Positions 47,059 to 58,226 of a stretch of 64,000 bases of DNA are shown here, in pieces. The stretch comes from Helicoverpa zea (taxonomy: Eukaryota; Arthropoda; Insecta; Lepidoptera; Noctuidae). Made by a program: the position numbers and the translations under genes. Under the pieces are notes generated by a model that searched no databases, was not told the DNA's origin, and worked only from the letters and a program-made list of their open reading frames with translations. The first letter of the stretch is position 1; each line of letters begins with the position of its first letter. Where the stretch lies: contig NC_061470.1 in assembly GCF_022581195.2 (NCBI RefSeq), forward strand, positions 5,146,001 through 5,210,000. Direction: 5' to 3'.

Positions 47059-48030
47059 TAAGGGTGCGTCCACATCTGGCGAATGTGCCGCGAATGCGCA
47101 GCTCGCGAGCCGTTTGCGACCTGCCCGCGAGCTGCGCGCGTGCAGTCACTGCAATAGCTTGGTGCGCCTCTTTAGCGCAACTCATGCAAGGCTCGTATAG
47201 AGCGCGCGAGCGGCGCGCGATCTGCGCGCACTCAGTTCTCGCCCTTACAGTTCCGTTTATCTATACATATAATAAATCTGTAAAAAAACTGTGTCTGTAC
47301 ATTGAATATATTAAAAAAATAATAATTGGGTGGGGTTTAGAAACAGTAATGGAGCACAAATCCAAAAAAAAAATTCTGTCTGTATGTCTGTATGTCTGTA
47401 TGTCTGTATGTCTGTATGTCTGTTTGTTTGTACACGCTAATCTTCGGAACTACTGGATGGATTTCAATGTTTTTTTCTTTGTTGTATCAGTATTAAGCCT
47501 GGTCAACATATAGGCTATAATGTATCTTCGAAACTTGAAGACCTGATGCAGAACACCAACAGACCAACAAAACTATAAGAGATACAAAAATGATGCCATG
47601 GCAAAAATTGTTTCATGTGATGAGCATTTTCAGCTGAGATAATAAATTTTAAGATCTGGAACACCTGATGTGGAACCCCAAGAGCCCAGCTTCTCTGTAC
47701 CATATACAGGTATGGCGTTTTAGCAAAAGTTGTTCAATTTGATAAGCACTTTCTATTGACTTATACAAATTGAAGATCTAAAACACCTGATGTGGAACTC
47801 CAGGGGCCCAGCTAGACTATAGAATATAGAACTATGACGTTTTAGCAAAAGTTATTCAATCTGATAAGCACTCTCTAAAACACCTGATGTGGAACTCCAG
47901 GAGCCCAGCTAGACTATAGCATATGAAGACATGACGTTTTAGCAAAAGTGGTTCAATCTGATAAGCACTCTCTATTGACGTATAAACATCGAAGATCTGG
48001 AACACCTGATGTGGAACTTCAAGAGCAAAT

Positions 48031-48500
48031 CTGCTAAACTATTGCTAACTATGGAGGAAACTACTTGGGCTATTGTGATGGGATGTTAGTGGATGACAAT
48101 GTATTAGGTACATGTAAAAATGGCAGGTGGAGACTCGCCACCTCACTTACTGGGCCCCCGGGAACCAGTCACTGAATAGCAACAAGAGGGCAACAGGGAC
48201 ATGAGCGGCTGAAGGGTGAGGATACCTCGGCGGACTTTAAACGCAGATTACGCGCTCCCTGTGCTTACCATGAGGCACCCACCCTCCGAGCAGGGCTACT
48301 AATAGTGCTCTAGCGTCTCCACTCTGGACGGCCAAGCCAAACCAGAGGCGTGAGACCTACCCCCGTCATGGTTCACTCCGACCGGCCGGAGATGGGGGCA
48401 GTATACTCTCCCTGGAGAACTCAGTATATATAGCCCCGCGGGGTCGCTACTCCCCGTCACCAGCCTCAGATGTCCTGCGGTGCCTATATCTCATTATTAT
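48031..48500 (+). repeat. Retroelement block, partial copy 4, inside Helitron B
   Basis: It starts in the middle of the block at GCTAAACTATTGCTAACTATG and continues to the TATATAGCCCCGCGGGG and CTCATTATTATC end. It is closest to the reversed block of Helitron A, for example in the shared ACCAGTCACTGAATAGCAAC stretch, so it is the same ancestral cargo. Its first ~260 bp are missing. Confidence 0.8.
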
Positions 48501-48881
48501 CTCAAGAGCCTTTGTCCCAATTATGTTAGGGTCGACTTCCAGTCACAATGCAACTGAGTACCAGTGTTTTACAAGGAGCGACTGCCTATCTGACCTCCAC
48601 AACCCGGTTACCCGCTCAACCCAACACCCCTTGGTAAGACTTACCGGCTTCTGACTATCCATAACGACTGCCAAGAATGTTCAATGACAGCCGGAACCTA
48701 CAGTTTAACATCCCCTCCAAATAACGGTCATTGGTATCCAAAATATACGTAGAAAGTACATACGAACTTAGAAAACTTGCATTGGCAGGCACTTGCCAGA
48801 CCTGGAATCAAAGACGCACGCTCATATTTGAGAGATTGGTTCTCTACCCACTAAACCACCACGAGTCACCACGACTTTGTC
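48501..48881 (-). mobile_element. tRNA-derived SINE inside Helitron B
   Basis: The body (CCCAATTATGTTAGGGTCG, GAGTACCAGTG, CGTTACCCG region, AACGACTGCCAAGAATG) is followed by a reversed tRNA-like head with GGAATCAAAG and CCACTAAACCACCACGA. It matches the SINE in Helitron A base for base over long stretches. The two differ mainly by a short duplication in the A copy's head. Confidence 0.85.
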
Positions 48882-49400
48882 ATCTATTTAATGTTTTTTT
48901 GCGTAATAATACGTGTAATATTTTTGCCACACACAACTTAAATGCGGACTAATTAGAATCACTACATTTTATCCCTATGGTCACGTCTATTGCGGTTCAG
49001 TTCTCAGCGTTTTGTTTAGTCTGCTGTGCTTTTGCCGTTAAAGTACAAAAATGAAATATATGGAACGTTTCTAATGGTTATGCGTATTCCGTTGTTTTCA
49101 AGTCAACGGGCCCTTAAAATTCAATTCAGATCTTTGATTTTGCTGACCCCGTAGTCGCTGGCATAAGGGACAGGATCCGCGTACGAAGTCGCGGGCAGAA
49201 GCTAGTTATTTAATAAAGAGCGCGTCGCGCGCCGCCTGCGCGCTGATCGCGTACGGCGCTTAGGTCGCGCGCGAACTGCGCGCGGGCGGCGCAGAAGCGG
49301 CGCACGAACAAAAATGCACGCGCGCAGCTCGCGGGCAGGTCGCAAACGGCTCGCGAGCTGCACATTCGCGGCACATTCGCCAGATGTGGACGCACCCTAA

Positions 49401-51059
49401 GAGATTTTCCGTTATGTGCCATAAGCTCCGCTAGTCATTTTGTTCTCCATGGCGACTACTTAGTAATTAACTCGTTTCCCTTATTTGACATAAAACGTGA
49501 TCAGTAATAAAATCAGTTAAAGCTTAGACGCCATATTTTTATTCGACGCCTTTTATGTGCTTTCAAGAATATCCTTTAATTGGACTTGACATTGGTTAAC
49601 ATTGGACAAAGGCCTTACAGGTGAAGTTACTCGTGTTACTAGGGCGTATTTAACTTTTTACTGGTACTAAAAACTAGGAAAGCTTCTCAGAATCTTTTCA
49701 GGGAAATTAAGTGATAATATCTGTGTAAAGTTTGTAATAGTTTAAAGCGTTCTGCTAGATTTACAAAGTTAACTGCGGAATTCTAAGTAAGCAGCATTCT
49801 AAGAAAGTCTTGTGAGAAAATCTAAATTAAGTGGGTGTTTCCAGTATTTTGGGTGCGTTCATTATTTCCTAAATACAAGTATAAATTGTGTATAATGACG
49901 TCCAAATCGATTGACGACTAAGGCTGCTGTTCTCTCTAAGCAGATCAATCACCTACGTATTACATAACGTGTTCTAGTGTACTTACAAGATTTTAGTGTA
50001 TTTGCGTAGACTAGGACGACACATACCAATATACGGGGAAAAATTATATAGGTATGTGTCCATGTGAAACAATTACTCGTATGTATCTACTGCCAACTAG
50101 GTACTCAACCACTGCACAATCTACCATCTTAATTTCCTTTCATGCGCTTTCACCAATCGCCAAATACATATCCGAATAACCATGCATGAATAGTTATTTA
50201 TTATAATAACTGCGTACTCATGTTGGCTCGCATCGCCATCATAATTAGAAAGCAATCATTCAATGGTGGTGATTTACCAGAATAACTGAATCAGTATCAA
50301 TTGATAGCGAATAACGTTAGGTCATTATGAAGATTGACGTCCGGCGCACTGTGGTAGCTCATCAATTCTGACCGGCTAGGGTGGGTAGGAGAATGGGGTT
50401 TGAGAGGACAGTCTTGGTACTTTGTGTACGGATACATGTTCGGCTTTTTAGTTTTTGGGAATATAAGAATAGTATTTTTGGGCTTGTAACAGCAAAAATG
50501 GTAAATTACCTAATAGGTAGAGTAAAGGGTTTTGCATAACTATACAGGTACCTTTGTAAGTTAATAATTGGACTCTCTAGTATGTAAACGGGGATAAAAT
50601 AATTGTGAACATAATAACACCTTTTGTAAAAACGTCACTATTGTATACTGTTTTAGCAGAATTTAGGCACGAAAGGATTGTCTGACAGGTATCTACTACA
50701 AAAATGTTCTTGGTCTTGATTTTGGGAAATGCCCTGTTTGTGAAATAGGGCAACGTGTTTTGTTTAGTCCCACATTTTATCCGCAGTTTTATAATACGAT
50801 GGCTGCCCTAACCAGCAGAGATAACTCATGGTGGTATATAGAATTACATCACAAATTGAGTTTTTATATTACGTATGGAAATAAATATCTATTGCTTGCG
50901 TCCGATGTGTGATCAGCAGTTTTTTCTAACTCTACGTAAATATAAACTTACTTATAGACTTCAATATAAGTAAAAGGTATTTACTTGCATCAAACTATGA
51001 CAAAATATTTATCAATTGATAAAATAATCACTTTTTCATACTTGCTTGCAAGGATAGTT
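49401..51059. other. Unique AT-rich DNA, no gene
   Basis: No repeat ends, ORFs or motif clusters that I would name. Confidence 0.5.
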
Positions 51060-51200
51060 TTCTAATAGCCGATTTTTCAACCGCCAGATGACTTTAATTT
51101 AATCTTAAGAATACCTATATTTAACGATTTGACCGCTTTTAACCGCCATATTTAAGGTATTGAGATAAAAGTTAATTTAAGATTGAAAAATCGGTCCTAA
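51060..51200. mobile_element. MITE-like inverted repeat
   Basis: CCGATTTTTCAA at 51,069-51,080 is mirrored at 51,183-51,194, and further patchy complementarity lies inside (CTTTAATTTAATCTTAAG against the reverse of TTAATTTAAGATTG). The ends and the target duplication are not certain. Confidence 0.6.
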
Positions 51201-51424
51201 AACACTAAGTATAAATAAAACTTTAACTATGCCTAACTGTAGGCACTTATGTCAATGGCATAGACAATTGGTTGAAGTGGCCCTTACAAGCGACTGGGCG
51301 ACACTCGTGCGCAATTGTGATCATAGCCAATGACGGCCCGTGTATCATGCCTAGTTTATTAATATTGATGATGTAAATACTGTGTCTTGAGATTAATTGA
51401 AAAACCTATTCGTAATACAAAGTA

Positions 51425-51700
51425 GGGCCAGTTAAAGAAAAGATGAGAAGTAGAAGATTGTCATGGTATGGGCATGTAATGAGGAGGGATGATACGCATG
51501 CAACAGTGTGTGCTAAGTATGAATGTAGATGAATGGAGAGGAAGAGGAAGACCTAAGAAAAGATGGATGGTTTGCCTGAAAGATGACATGAATAGGAAGA
51601 GAGCGAGTGTCAGTATGACGAGTGACAGGGGAAATTCGAAGAGGGTGACATACTGCGCCAACCCCAAATAAAATTGGGAACAGGGCAGGAGAATGAAGAA
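51425..51700 (+). pseudogene. C-terminal RT remnant of another RTE-like LINE
   Basis: Several frames encode pieces of a typical ending: SWYGHV and RRDD near 51,458-51,495, then WRGRGRPKKRWM and KDDMNRK (51,534-51,600) and VTYCANPK followed by a stop at 51,671. A TAAAATTGGGAACAGGGCAG 3' UTR and GAAGAAGAAG follow. A frameshift near 51,495 separates the first part. Confidence 0.8.
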
Positions 51701-51905
51701 GAAGATTCTTAATACAAAAAGCGATTTAAGTAAGTAACTATACCTACTATCGTTTTTCATCCGGGGAACTGCCTGCTCGTTTCATCTATATCCTAAAAAA
51801 AACACGTTTACGTAACATAGGAATGCTTTACGTTTAGTATTTACTTATTTGTTAACTGTGATCATCTAACATTTAAGACTACGACTACTACATATCTAAG
51901 ATTAA

Positions 51906-52023
51906 CCTCCCCACTCAGAGACATTTAATGGTTACTTAAGCCATTCCTTAGTGAAGCATTTGTATGAAATTCCGTCACTAAGGAGTGACTTAAGTAATCA
52001 TTAAATGTCTCTGAGTGGGGTGG
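51906..52023. mobile_element. Palindromic MITE with TAA flanks (118 bp)
   Basis: The two halves are inverted copies over about 50 bp (CCTCCCCACTCAGAGACATT against CCACCCCACTCAGAGACATT), leaving a short centre. TAA lies on both sides (51,903-51,905 and 52,024-52,026). The transcript or single strand would fold into one long hairpin. Confidence 0.9.
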
Positions 52024-52573
52024 TAAGAGAAAGAATATGGTTTTAAGTTAAATTATTTAGCGTGAGTGTGACGCGTAAGTAGTTGTTTTCCATTATTTCT
52101 TTTACGTCTAAATATTGTTTTTCTGTTCATGATCATCGTCTTTGTTGTCTTTGCGTCATGGGCTCGTAAATAACTGACATCCTTCTTTCTAAATATTCTA
52201 TTATTACTACAATTGCAGGCCCATCAGCTACTGTTTCAAGTTTTCAGTGTCAATCAAATGAGCCGTAGTTCCGTCTACAAAATCATTTTCATTTCATTCT
52301 GTTTACCTAAAAGCGTCGGTCACGCCTGCCGTGTGTGACCGCCATTACGATACCATAGTGTCCAATACCCATAAAACATGTAATCTAAGTAAAACGCCAT
52401 AAAAGTCAGACTCGGACACTTTGTGGATATAATGCCGTAACCTTTGCCATCATATTATGGGGAAGCGTTAACTTTCCGAAATACACTCTCAATAAAAAAT
52501 GAAAATAGAACATCTGATCCATTTTCATTTGATTCTATTTTTAAACGGTTTTATTTAGTTTATATTTAGACTA

Positions 52574-52735
52574 GCTTCCGCCAGCGGCTTCGCCCGCGTA
52601 GTGTGTTGATAATAAGTAGCCTATGTGTTAATCCAGGGTATCACCTACCTACATACCAAATTTCAATTAAATCGATCCAGCCGTTTTTGCGTGATTGAAT
52701 AACAAACATTCAAGCTGTTGATTTGCATCCGTGCC
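52574..52735 (-). mobile_element. Helitron 3'-end remnant
   Basis: CTAGCTTCCGCCAGCGGCTT at the left is the reverse of a Helitron terminus (hairpin GCGGGCGAAGCCGC then AAGCTAG, followed by T). It is followed by ACCAAATTTCAATTAAATCG and CCAGCCGTTTTTGCGTGATT, a pattern common in moth genomes. I could not place the other end. Confidence 0.55.
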
Positions 52736-53599
52736 ATATTCAAGGAGGTAATTATGCTAATGATTCTCGACCCAAATCAATAAAAAAATTGGTACGTAAT
52801 TTTTTTTCTTCATTTTTTTTCGGAATTCCGTAAATGTCATCTAGCCTTATTTAAACTTGACGCGTATGTTACTGGCGTTAAAACCGTGCTGCACCCTCAC
52901 ACAAACGCAAACACAAAGCATGCGCAACGATCACTCATAAATTTCATTCATAAAATTGGATTACTTCGGAAATACCACGACATTACAATGACAAAAAAAG
53001 CAGTGCATATTAGTTATTTCCCATCTACTGTAATTCCAATGGATTATTTAGGTATTGTATGTCCTCCTCCTGAGCTATGGCACAAATGCAAATCAACACC
53101 TTGTACATCCATACATTCTCACAAACTTTCACATTTATAATATAAGTAGGATTAAATCAAAGAAAATGTTTTTAACAATACTTAGGACAAAAATACATTC
53201 ATTTATTGGTTAGCGACAAAAAACAGTAAGGTAGGTACAAAACTAGACTTATCACTAAAAATCTTAAATCTAAATAACAAATATGAAACCCTTACCATTG
53301 TTCACTGATCAACAAAAAAAAGTTTGAAAACATACTCGATAACTTATTTGTTATGACATGATATTGCATACACATTTGCCCACAAAACCGTTTCAGTTTG
53401 ATCGTGAGTTGTTCAGTATGCGGTACATAGGCACACGTTCTTACCTAAGTATATCTATTTTTGATACATTTTGAGACCCAATACAATACAGAGGTCCAAA
53501 AATTCTTCACAAACCTCATCAAAACAAAACCTAGAACCAATCAATGGAACTCGAAAAAAAAAAACAAAAAAAAAAAACGACAGCACAGAATGCCGCGAA

Positions 53600-53715
53600 A
53601 ACGGAAAAAATGGCGTTCCGTGCGTTGGCGCCAAATTAAACTGGGTTCTCTATGGTATCGCGCTTTGATCTCGGTTCACAGGAGTGTTTGCGCTCGGCTG
53701 TCTGTCTGTTTGTCT
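53600..53715. promoter_or_regulatory. E2F-type palindrome in a CpG-richer patch
   Basis: GGCGTTCCGTGCG precedes TTGGCGCCAA (53,625-53,634). GGTATCGCGC and GTGTTTGCGCTCGGC follow. It shares the GTTCC word with the 9.5-kb site. Possibly a promoter. Open frames across it on both strands are not convincing. Confidence 0.3.
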
Positions 53716-54721
53716 GTTCGCGTTGAAAAGAGCCCGTGAATGGACGCCGGGACTTCTTTCAATAGTAGATTTATATCGGCGAGGATGGTATAGCGCCGCA
53801 ATTTGTGGGTAGAAGATACCCTGATAAACGTGCCATGGGAGGATGTATGGGAGGTATGGGAATGGAGGTGAAATTGTTTTGGTCGAGGTGTTAATGACAG
53901 AGTTAAAGTTTTGCCTGATTTTTGTTTGTCTACTGATAATTTTTCTGTAAAATAAGAGTTTTGAAGAGTTGGAATTAACTATGTGACGTCTTTTTCGACG
54001 GTTATATTCATGTACCATGATGAAATTGATTGGGTTACAATAATCTGACTTGAAATTGAACGAAAGCGGACGCATCTAAGTACCTATTTAATTTGTGCAC
54101 CTAGGAAAAATAGTTGAGATGTCAAGACAGATGCAGATGCCACTCCCCATATTTTAACTCAAACATTTACATGTCGCATTCCTATCTCTAGTAAGTAAAA
54201 CAAAAGATAGATAGAATATTAGGAACAGCCGTTAGCCACACAATTTACAAACACCATCTACCCATAGCCAATTTCTTTGTTATTCCACCTCTTACCCACA
54301 GACAAACAAACACGGATACATACATATCTTGAGTGCAGTTGACTCATCTCACCAGGGGTGCGAGAGTGGTGATGAGCTTTCAATATTCATGCACGAGGGT
54401 TGCAAGTGGCTTGAGGCTCGAAGGTGATGTGTTTCGGTACGATTTGAGGTGAAATTGGAAGAAAGAAGTATATCTCTAGAGATGTGGAATGTTTCTTGTG
54501 TGTTTGAAAGAAAGTCTTGTATGTTAATTTGACGTAGGTAACAAATGGTACTATCAGAGATTTAATTAGATACTTAATTGTAATTGAAAACTCTAAAATG
54601 TATTGCCAAGGTATTATTTTTATTCATTGCACTATTTACGTTTATTTTTTGATGAAATCGGCTAGACATTTGCTGATCCAGGTGTCCTGATCAGTGTACC
54701 TACCTACACTGAAGTTACTTA

Positions 54722-55285
54722 AAGCAGAGCACACTGCAAAATTTTAGTCGAGCGATAGTTTGACAGGGCACATAAAGTGTAGAGATGAATGATAATGCAC
54801 ACATTACCAACTACCAAAATAAACTGACAGCACACCATTGGGCCTACTTCCAGCAGACAGTTGAATGCTAATACGAAACACCTATTTATAACACTCCGTA
54901 ATAATACAGTTTTGTTTGTTTATATACACGTAGTTTATATACAAGACAAGAACATAGGCCAAACAATAATATAACCGCAGCACAAACACGGGGTGCCAAT
55001 GAATAATTCAGTAGACGAGACACTTGGCCCAACAGGGGTGATGTCTAGACCGATGTTTTTGTACCTACGTTCTTTGTTTACCTAATAAAATAGGTACTGT
55101 AATCGGAACTTTACGAATAAGTACTTGATAAATTGCGATTCTGAAATTGTTTGTTTTAAGATTCTAGGGCAAAATGGCCAAGCCTGTCGAGTTGTTGTGG
55201 ATCAGAAAACATCTTGAAAAAATGTAGAATATAAAGTCTGGAATAGTCAATCCGCATTGATTATGATGATGATAATAGAATTATC
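54722..55285 (+). repeat. Two degraded fragments of the 58.0-kb SINE-type repeat
   Basis: AAAGCAGAGCACACTGCAAA, then GAGCGATAGTTTGACAGGGC and TGATAATGCACACATTACC correspond to the first half of the 57,979 element. AGAATATAAAGTCTGGAATA followed by GTCAATCCGCATTGATTATG at 55,230-55,262 corresponds to its middle. Both are strongly diverged. Confidence 0.5.
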
Positions 55286-55887
55286 ACAGATTACTTAATA
55301 GTTACTACGCAAACATTATGGATTTAGGAAAATGGCAGTTAGTATGTCAGTCGACCATCAGCCGACCTTTTATTGAGCATATAAAAGGAAAGATTTATGT
55401 TCACGAAGTGTTTTTCTTTTCTGAATTCATTAGCATCAAATCCTAGTTACAGTACTGCTGGGCTACGTTCTTTTAATGCCTTTAACATTACATACATTGG
55501 ACCTTTAGAATACTGAACCCCAAAAACCAACTTAAATTGCTCGACCAGTCTAACTTGTACGAGAACTAATTATGTACATACAAGAATGTATGTAGGTACA
55601 TTAAAATCACCTGCCCCACAATCATGACAGCTCTTAAATCATTATACTACCTAGGCCTTAATTATTAATTAATTAGAACACTTTTTGCAACATCTAGGTA
55701 CCTGTAATGGCCGTCATTTATTAGGTATTTTTAATTAGGAACTCATTTGTATTAATTGCTAAAGTGGCTGCGTTCGCACGAGTTTATGTCCTTTTTAGTA
55801 AGACCTAGATTTTTATGCGTACGTTTTAGAGTTCTGTTTTTAAAAAGTGGTTGTTTTATGTTTACTCTGAAACGGCTAGACTGGTCG

Positions 55888-56095
55888 AGATCATCATCCT
55901 CCGAGCCTTTTTTTCAACTATGTTGGGGTCGGCTTCCAGTCTAAACGGATGTAGCTGAGTACCAGTGTTTTAAAAGAAGCGACTGCCTGCCTGACCTCCT
56001 CAACCCAGTTACCCGGGCAACCCGATACCCCTTGGTTAGACTGGTATCAGATTTACTGGCTTCTAACTATCCGTAACGACTGCCAAGGATGTAGA
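55888..56095 (-). mobile_element. SINE fragment, well conserved body
   Basis: It starts GATCATCATCCTCCGAGCC and carries CAACTATGTTGGGGTCGG, GAGTACCAGTG, AGCGACTGCC, CAACCCAGTTACCCGGG and CGTAACGACTGCCAAGG. It lacks the tRNA head. This is the cleanest copy of the body in the window. Confidence 0.85.
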
Positions 56096-57828
56096 CCCGG
56101 TCGAGATGAATCTCCTTTTTTCTAAAAACTTTAGGGTTCCTTTTTTTTTCTCGTGTTCAATGATCAATTCATTGAACATACGGATAGAACTTGCCTAATA
56201 AGTACTCTTTGAATCATAAAAATGAAGAAAATCCTCAAAATGTGGTAATTTTACCTCAATTAAGAATTCCCAAAAAATAGAGACTGTCACAAAAGATTTC
56301 TCTGTGCTTGTTTCCCATATGAAAAGTTATTTTGGCAGATACCTATAATTAAACTTTACTCAGTAGGTGATCGACCTGGCTTAAGTATGCTACCTAATTG
56401 AAATTAAGTTTGACCCCAAAACGCGTCTTATAAGGTACAATAATTATTTAAAAATACTTTCGAGCCTTATTTATCATCCTGTAATGCAGATTTTTTGTAA
56501 AATTACGCAGTTTCATGGCCGCCTAGAGGTAATGATGATGAACCAGAATGGTGGACTCTTAATTCTGTATTTAAATTTTGTAATAATTAAAATTGGAACT
56601 TTTTTTTATACTCCAATTATTTTTATGCTACAATTTTGTATATTAATTTCGAGTTGTTACAATAAAATTAGTGTTTTATTTGCTTTTTATATGATACAGG
56701 AATAAAATAATTGTAGGATTTTACGATACTCCTACTTTTGGTACATTCTTACAGTTCCCGTTTCAAATTATGAAATGAATGCTTGATTAATAACTGGGAG
56801 CCTGTTATTATTATAATACTACTGCAAGATCTTATATGCTACACATATTATATATTTTTCGATAAAAAAAAAACTACATTGATACCAATTTAACTCAAAA
56901 CATGAGTACCTTATGGTATAAAATGGTATTCTTGACACGATCTTATCACCTTATATGTTCGTTAACACGTTTTCTCATATATATACATACAATACAATAC
57001 ACATATACACACCCACAACTGTCTATCAAATACCAACTTTAAATGCATAACAATAGAGTATATTTTCTTAATATGAATAAGTTTTCTCGGCCCGCCCACT
57101 TGATAATGATGGCTGTGCCACCAGTTTTTGCTCGACGATGGTGTTTCATGGTGAAAACTAATGGGGGGAGAAACCTTCCCTTATTTGCATTTAAGTATGC
57201 TATAAATAAAGAGTTTCCTTATAAATGTTATGAACTCTTTTGAATGCGTTGGTGTCTGGCCGGAATTTTGTGAAGCTGGTGCGATATTCTTTTTTTAAAT
57301 TCGAATTTTAATTTGGTCTCTGGTGTGTGATTGTGATTGTCTTTAGGACATCGGAAAAATTGGGGAAAATTTCTTATAAATCTACGGTATCATCTACAAA
57401 TACACTGAATGACTGGGAAGCTCTGGACACTTTAATTTAAGAGCCTGAATTAGAGCTCGTATGCTTACCTACGTACGAAAACTCTAAAAAGCATTTCTTT
57501 GTTTTTGAGTAGGTGCCTCATTAATTCTACTTTACTTAAAGCTTAGTTTACGTGATATCATATGGTATGGTTATGAGCATCGATATGATATGGTTTTGAT
57601 TATCTGTTGCTAGAGATGTTTAGAAGGACTCACCCCTTTTTTGACACTTTTATCGTGTTTCTAGCCATATAAAATCCCAGAACCATTTTTAGCAACCTTT
57701 TCGATTGGTCCGCCGCACACAATTTCCTAATTTTATTACCTAGAAAACTCCTTACACAGCCATTCGAAATTCAAATCAAATAAAAGAAAAAAAAAATAGC
57801 GTGCACAGTTTCTTGAACTCACACCGCC
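56096..57828. other. Unique AT-rich DNA
   Basis: At 57,180-57,215 an ATTTGCAT octamer is followed 10 bp later by CTATAAATA, a TATA-like arrangement, next to a 66-codon frame (57,043-57,243) with no domain. Otherwise nothing. Confidence 0.4.
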
Positions 57829-57924
57829 ATGTTGGACAAGCCAAGCATGGACGCCATATTAACATCCGATGTCGACTGTAAACCTCGCAGTTATGAAGTT
57901 TATTATATTCCTAGCCACCATTAA
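57829..57924 (+). CDS. Short ORF with good start context (31 codons)
   Basis: The ATG follows ACCGCC and an in-frame TGA upstream, then reads MLDKPSMDAILTSDVDCK and on to a TAA stop. Composition is protein-like, but it is short. The ATG is part of the CCGCCATGTTGG word found elsewhere in the window as a regulatory-like motif. No splice donor is obvious. Confidence 0.15.
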   Translation: MLDKPSMDAILTSDVDCKPRSYEVYYIPSHH

Positions 57925-57978
57925 TTGTGCACTAGCTGAATGGTAGCTTGAATATAAACCTCTAGCCTATAGAAAACC

Positions 57979-58226
57979 AGCACACTGCACTGCAAACTTT
58001 AAGTCAGCCGATAGTTTATTTGGGCTCATGAGTCGGTTTAAAGATGAGTGGTAGCACGCACATTAGGAAGATCAGGTATTTAGCCGGTATCAGACAGACT
58101 GAGGAAACCTGAACTATAAAGTCTGAAATCATCAACCCGCATTGAGCAAGCGTGGTGATTGATGCTCAATCCTTCTCCGCCTGAGAGGAGGCCTGTGCCC
58201 AGCAGTGGGACGATAAAAAGGCTGTA
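57979..58226 (+). mobile_element. SINE-type element 3' body
   Basis: It contains CATTGAGCAAGCGTGGTGAT, TGCTCAATCCTTCTCCG and GAGAGGAGGCCTGTGCCCAG, ending CAGTGGGACGATAAAAAGG. The same 3' end occurs reversed at 63,650-63,775. Fragments of the upstream part recur at 54,722-54,845 and 55,180-55,280. Confidence 0.7.

Larger units (their letters stand above)
47260..49205 (+). mobile_element. Non-autonomous Helitron, short copy (B), 1,946 bp
   Basis: It starts TCTATACATATAATAAATCTG after an A and ends CGCGGGCAGAAGCTAG before a T, with a CCGCG...CGCGG hairpin just upstream of the end. Order: (TCTGTATG)n, the 122-bp repeats (one shortened), a junction at CTTCAAGAG (about 48,029), part of the retroelement block, SINE, 3' terminus. 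Compared with copy A it lacks the LINE and the two reversed blocks. It also has ~120 bp extra at about 49,003-49,125. It is inserted in the TIR element at 47,062-49,397. Confidence 0.88.
47062..49397. mobile_element. TIR element with 83-bp near-perfect inverted ends, split by a Helitron
   Basis: The first 83 bp (47,062-47,144, starting GGGTGCGTCCACATCTGGCG) and the last 83 bp (49,315-49,397) are inverted repeats with one mismatch. A TAA lies on each side (47,059-47,061 and 49,398-49,400), which suits a PIF/Harbinger-type 3-bp duplication. Without the Helitron at 47,260-49,205 the element is about 390 bp, very CpG-rich (GCGCGCG runs), and has no transposase. It is a non-autonomous, MITE-like element. 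Confidence 0.85.
52736..55887. other. Mostly unique DNA
   Basis: It holds poly-A rich DNA at 53,555-53,580, the E2F patch at 53,600, a GTTGACTCATCTC AP-1-type word at 54,338, the repeat scraps at 54.7-55.3 kb, and TAAT-rich DNA at 55,650-55,740 (TTAATTATTAATTAATTAG). A 141-codon minus frame at 53,650-54,075 is probably chance. Confidence 0.45.

Noticed and set aside
47064..47513. 149-codon plus-strand ORF
   Set aside because: It spans the CpG-rich TIR and the Helitron start with its microsatellite, so it is an artefact of joined repeats.
15238..49205. A single giant inverted transposon from 15 to 49 kb
   Set aside because: Each arm has its own A/T-flanked Helitron ends and different neighbours, so these are two insertions and not one element.
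53650..54075. 141-codon minus-strand ORF
   Set aside because: No recognisable motif; it crosses the E2F patch, and its length is not unusual for chance in a window this size.
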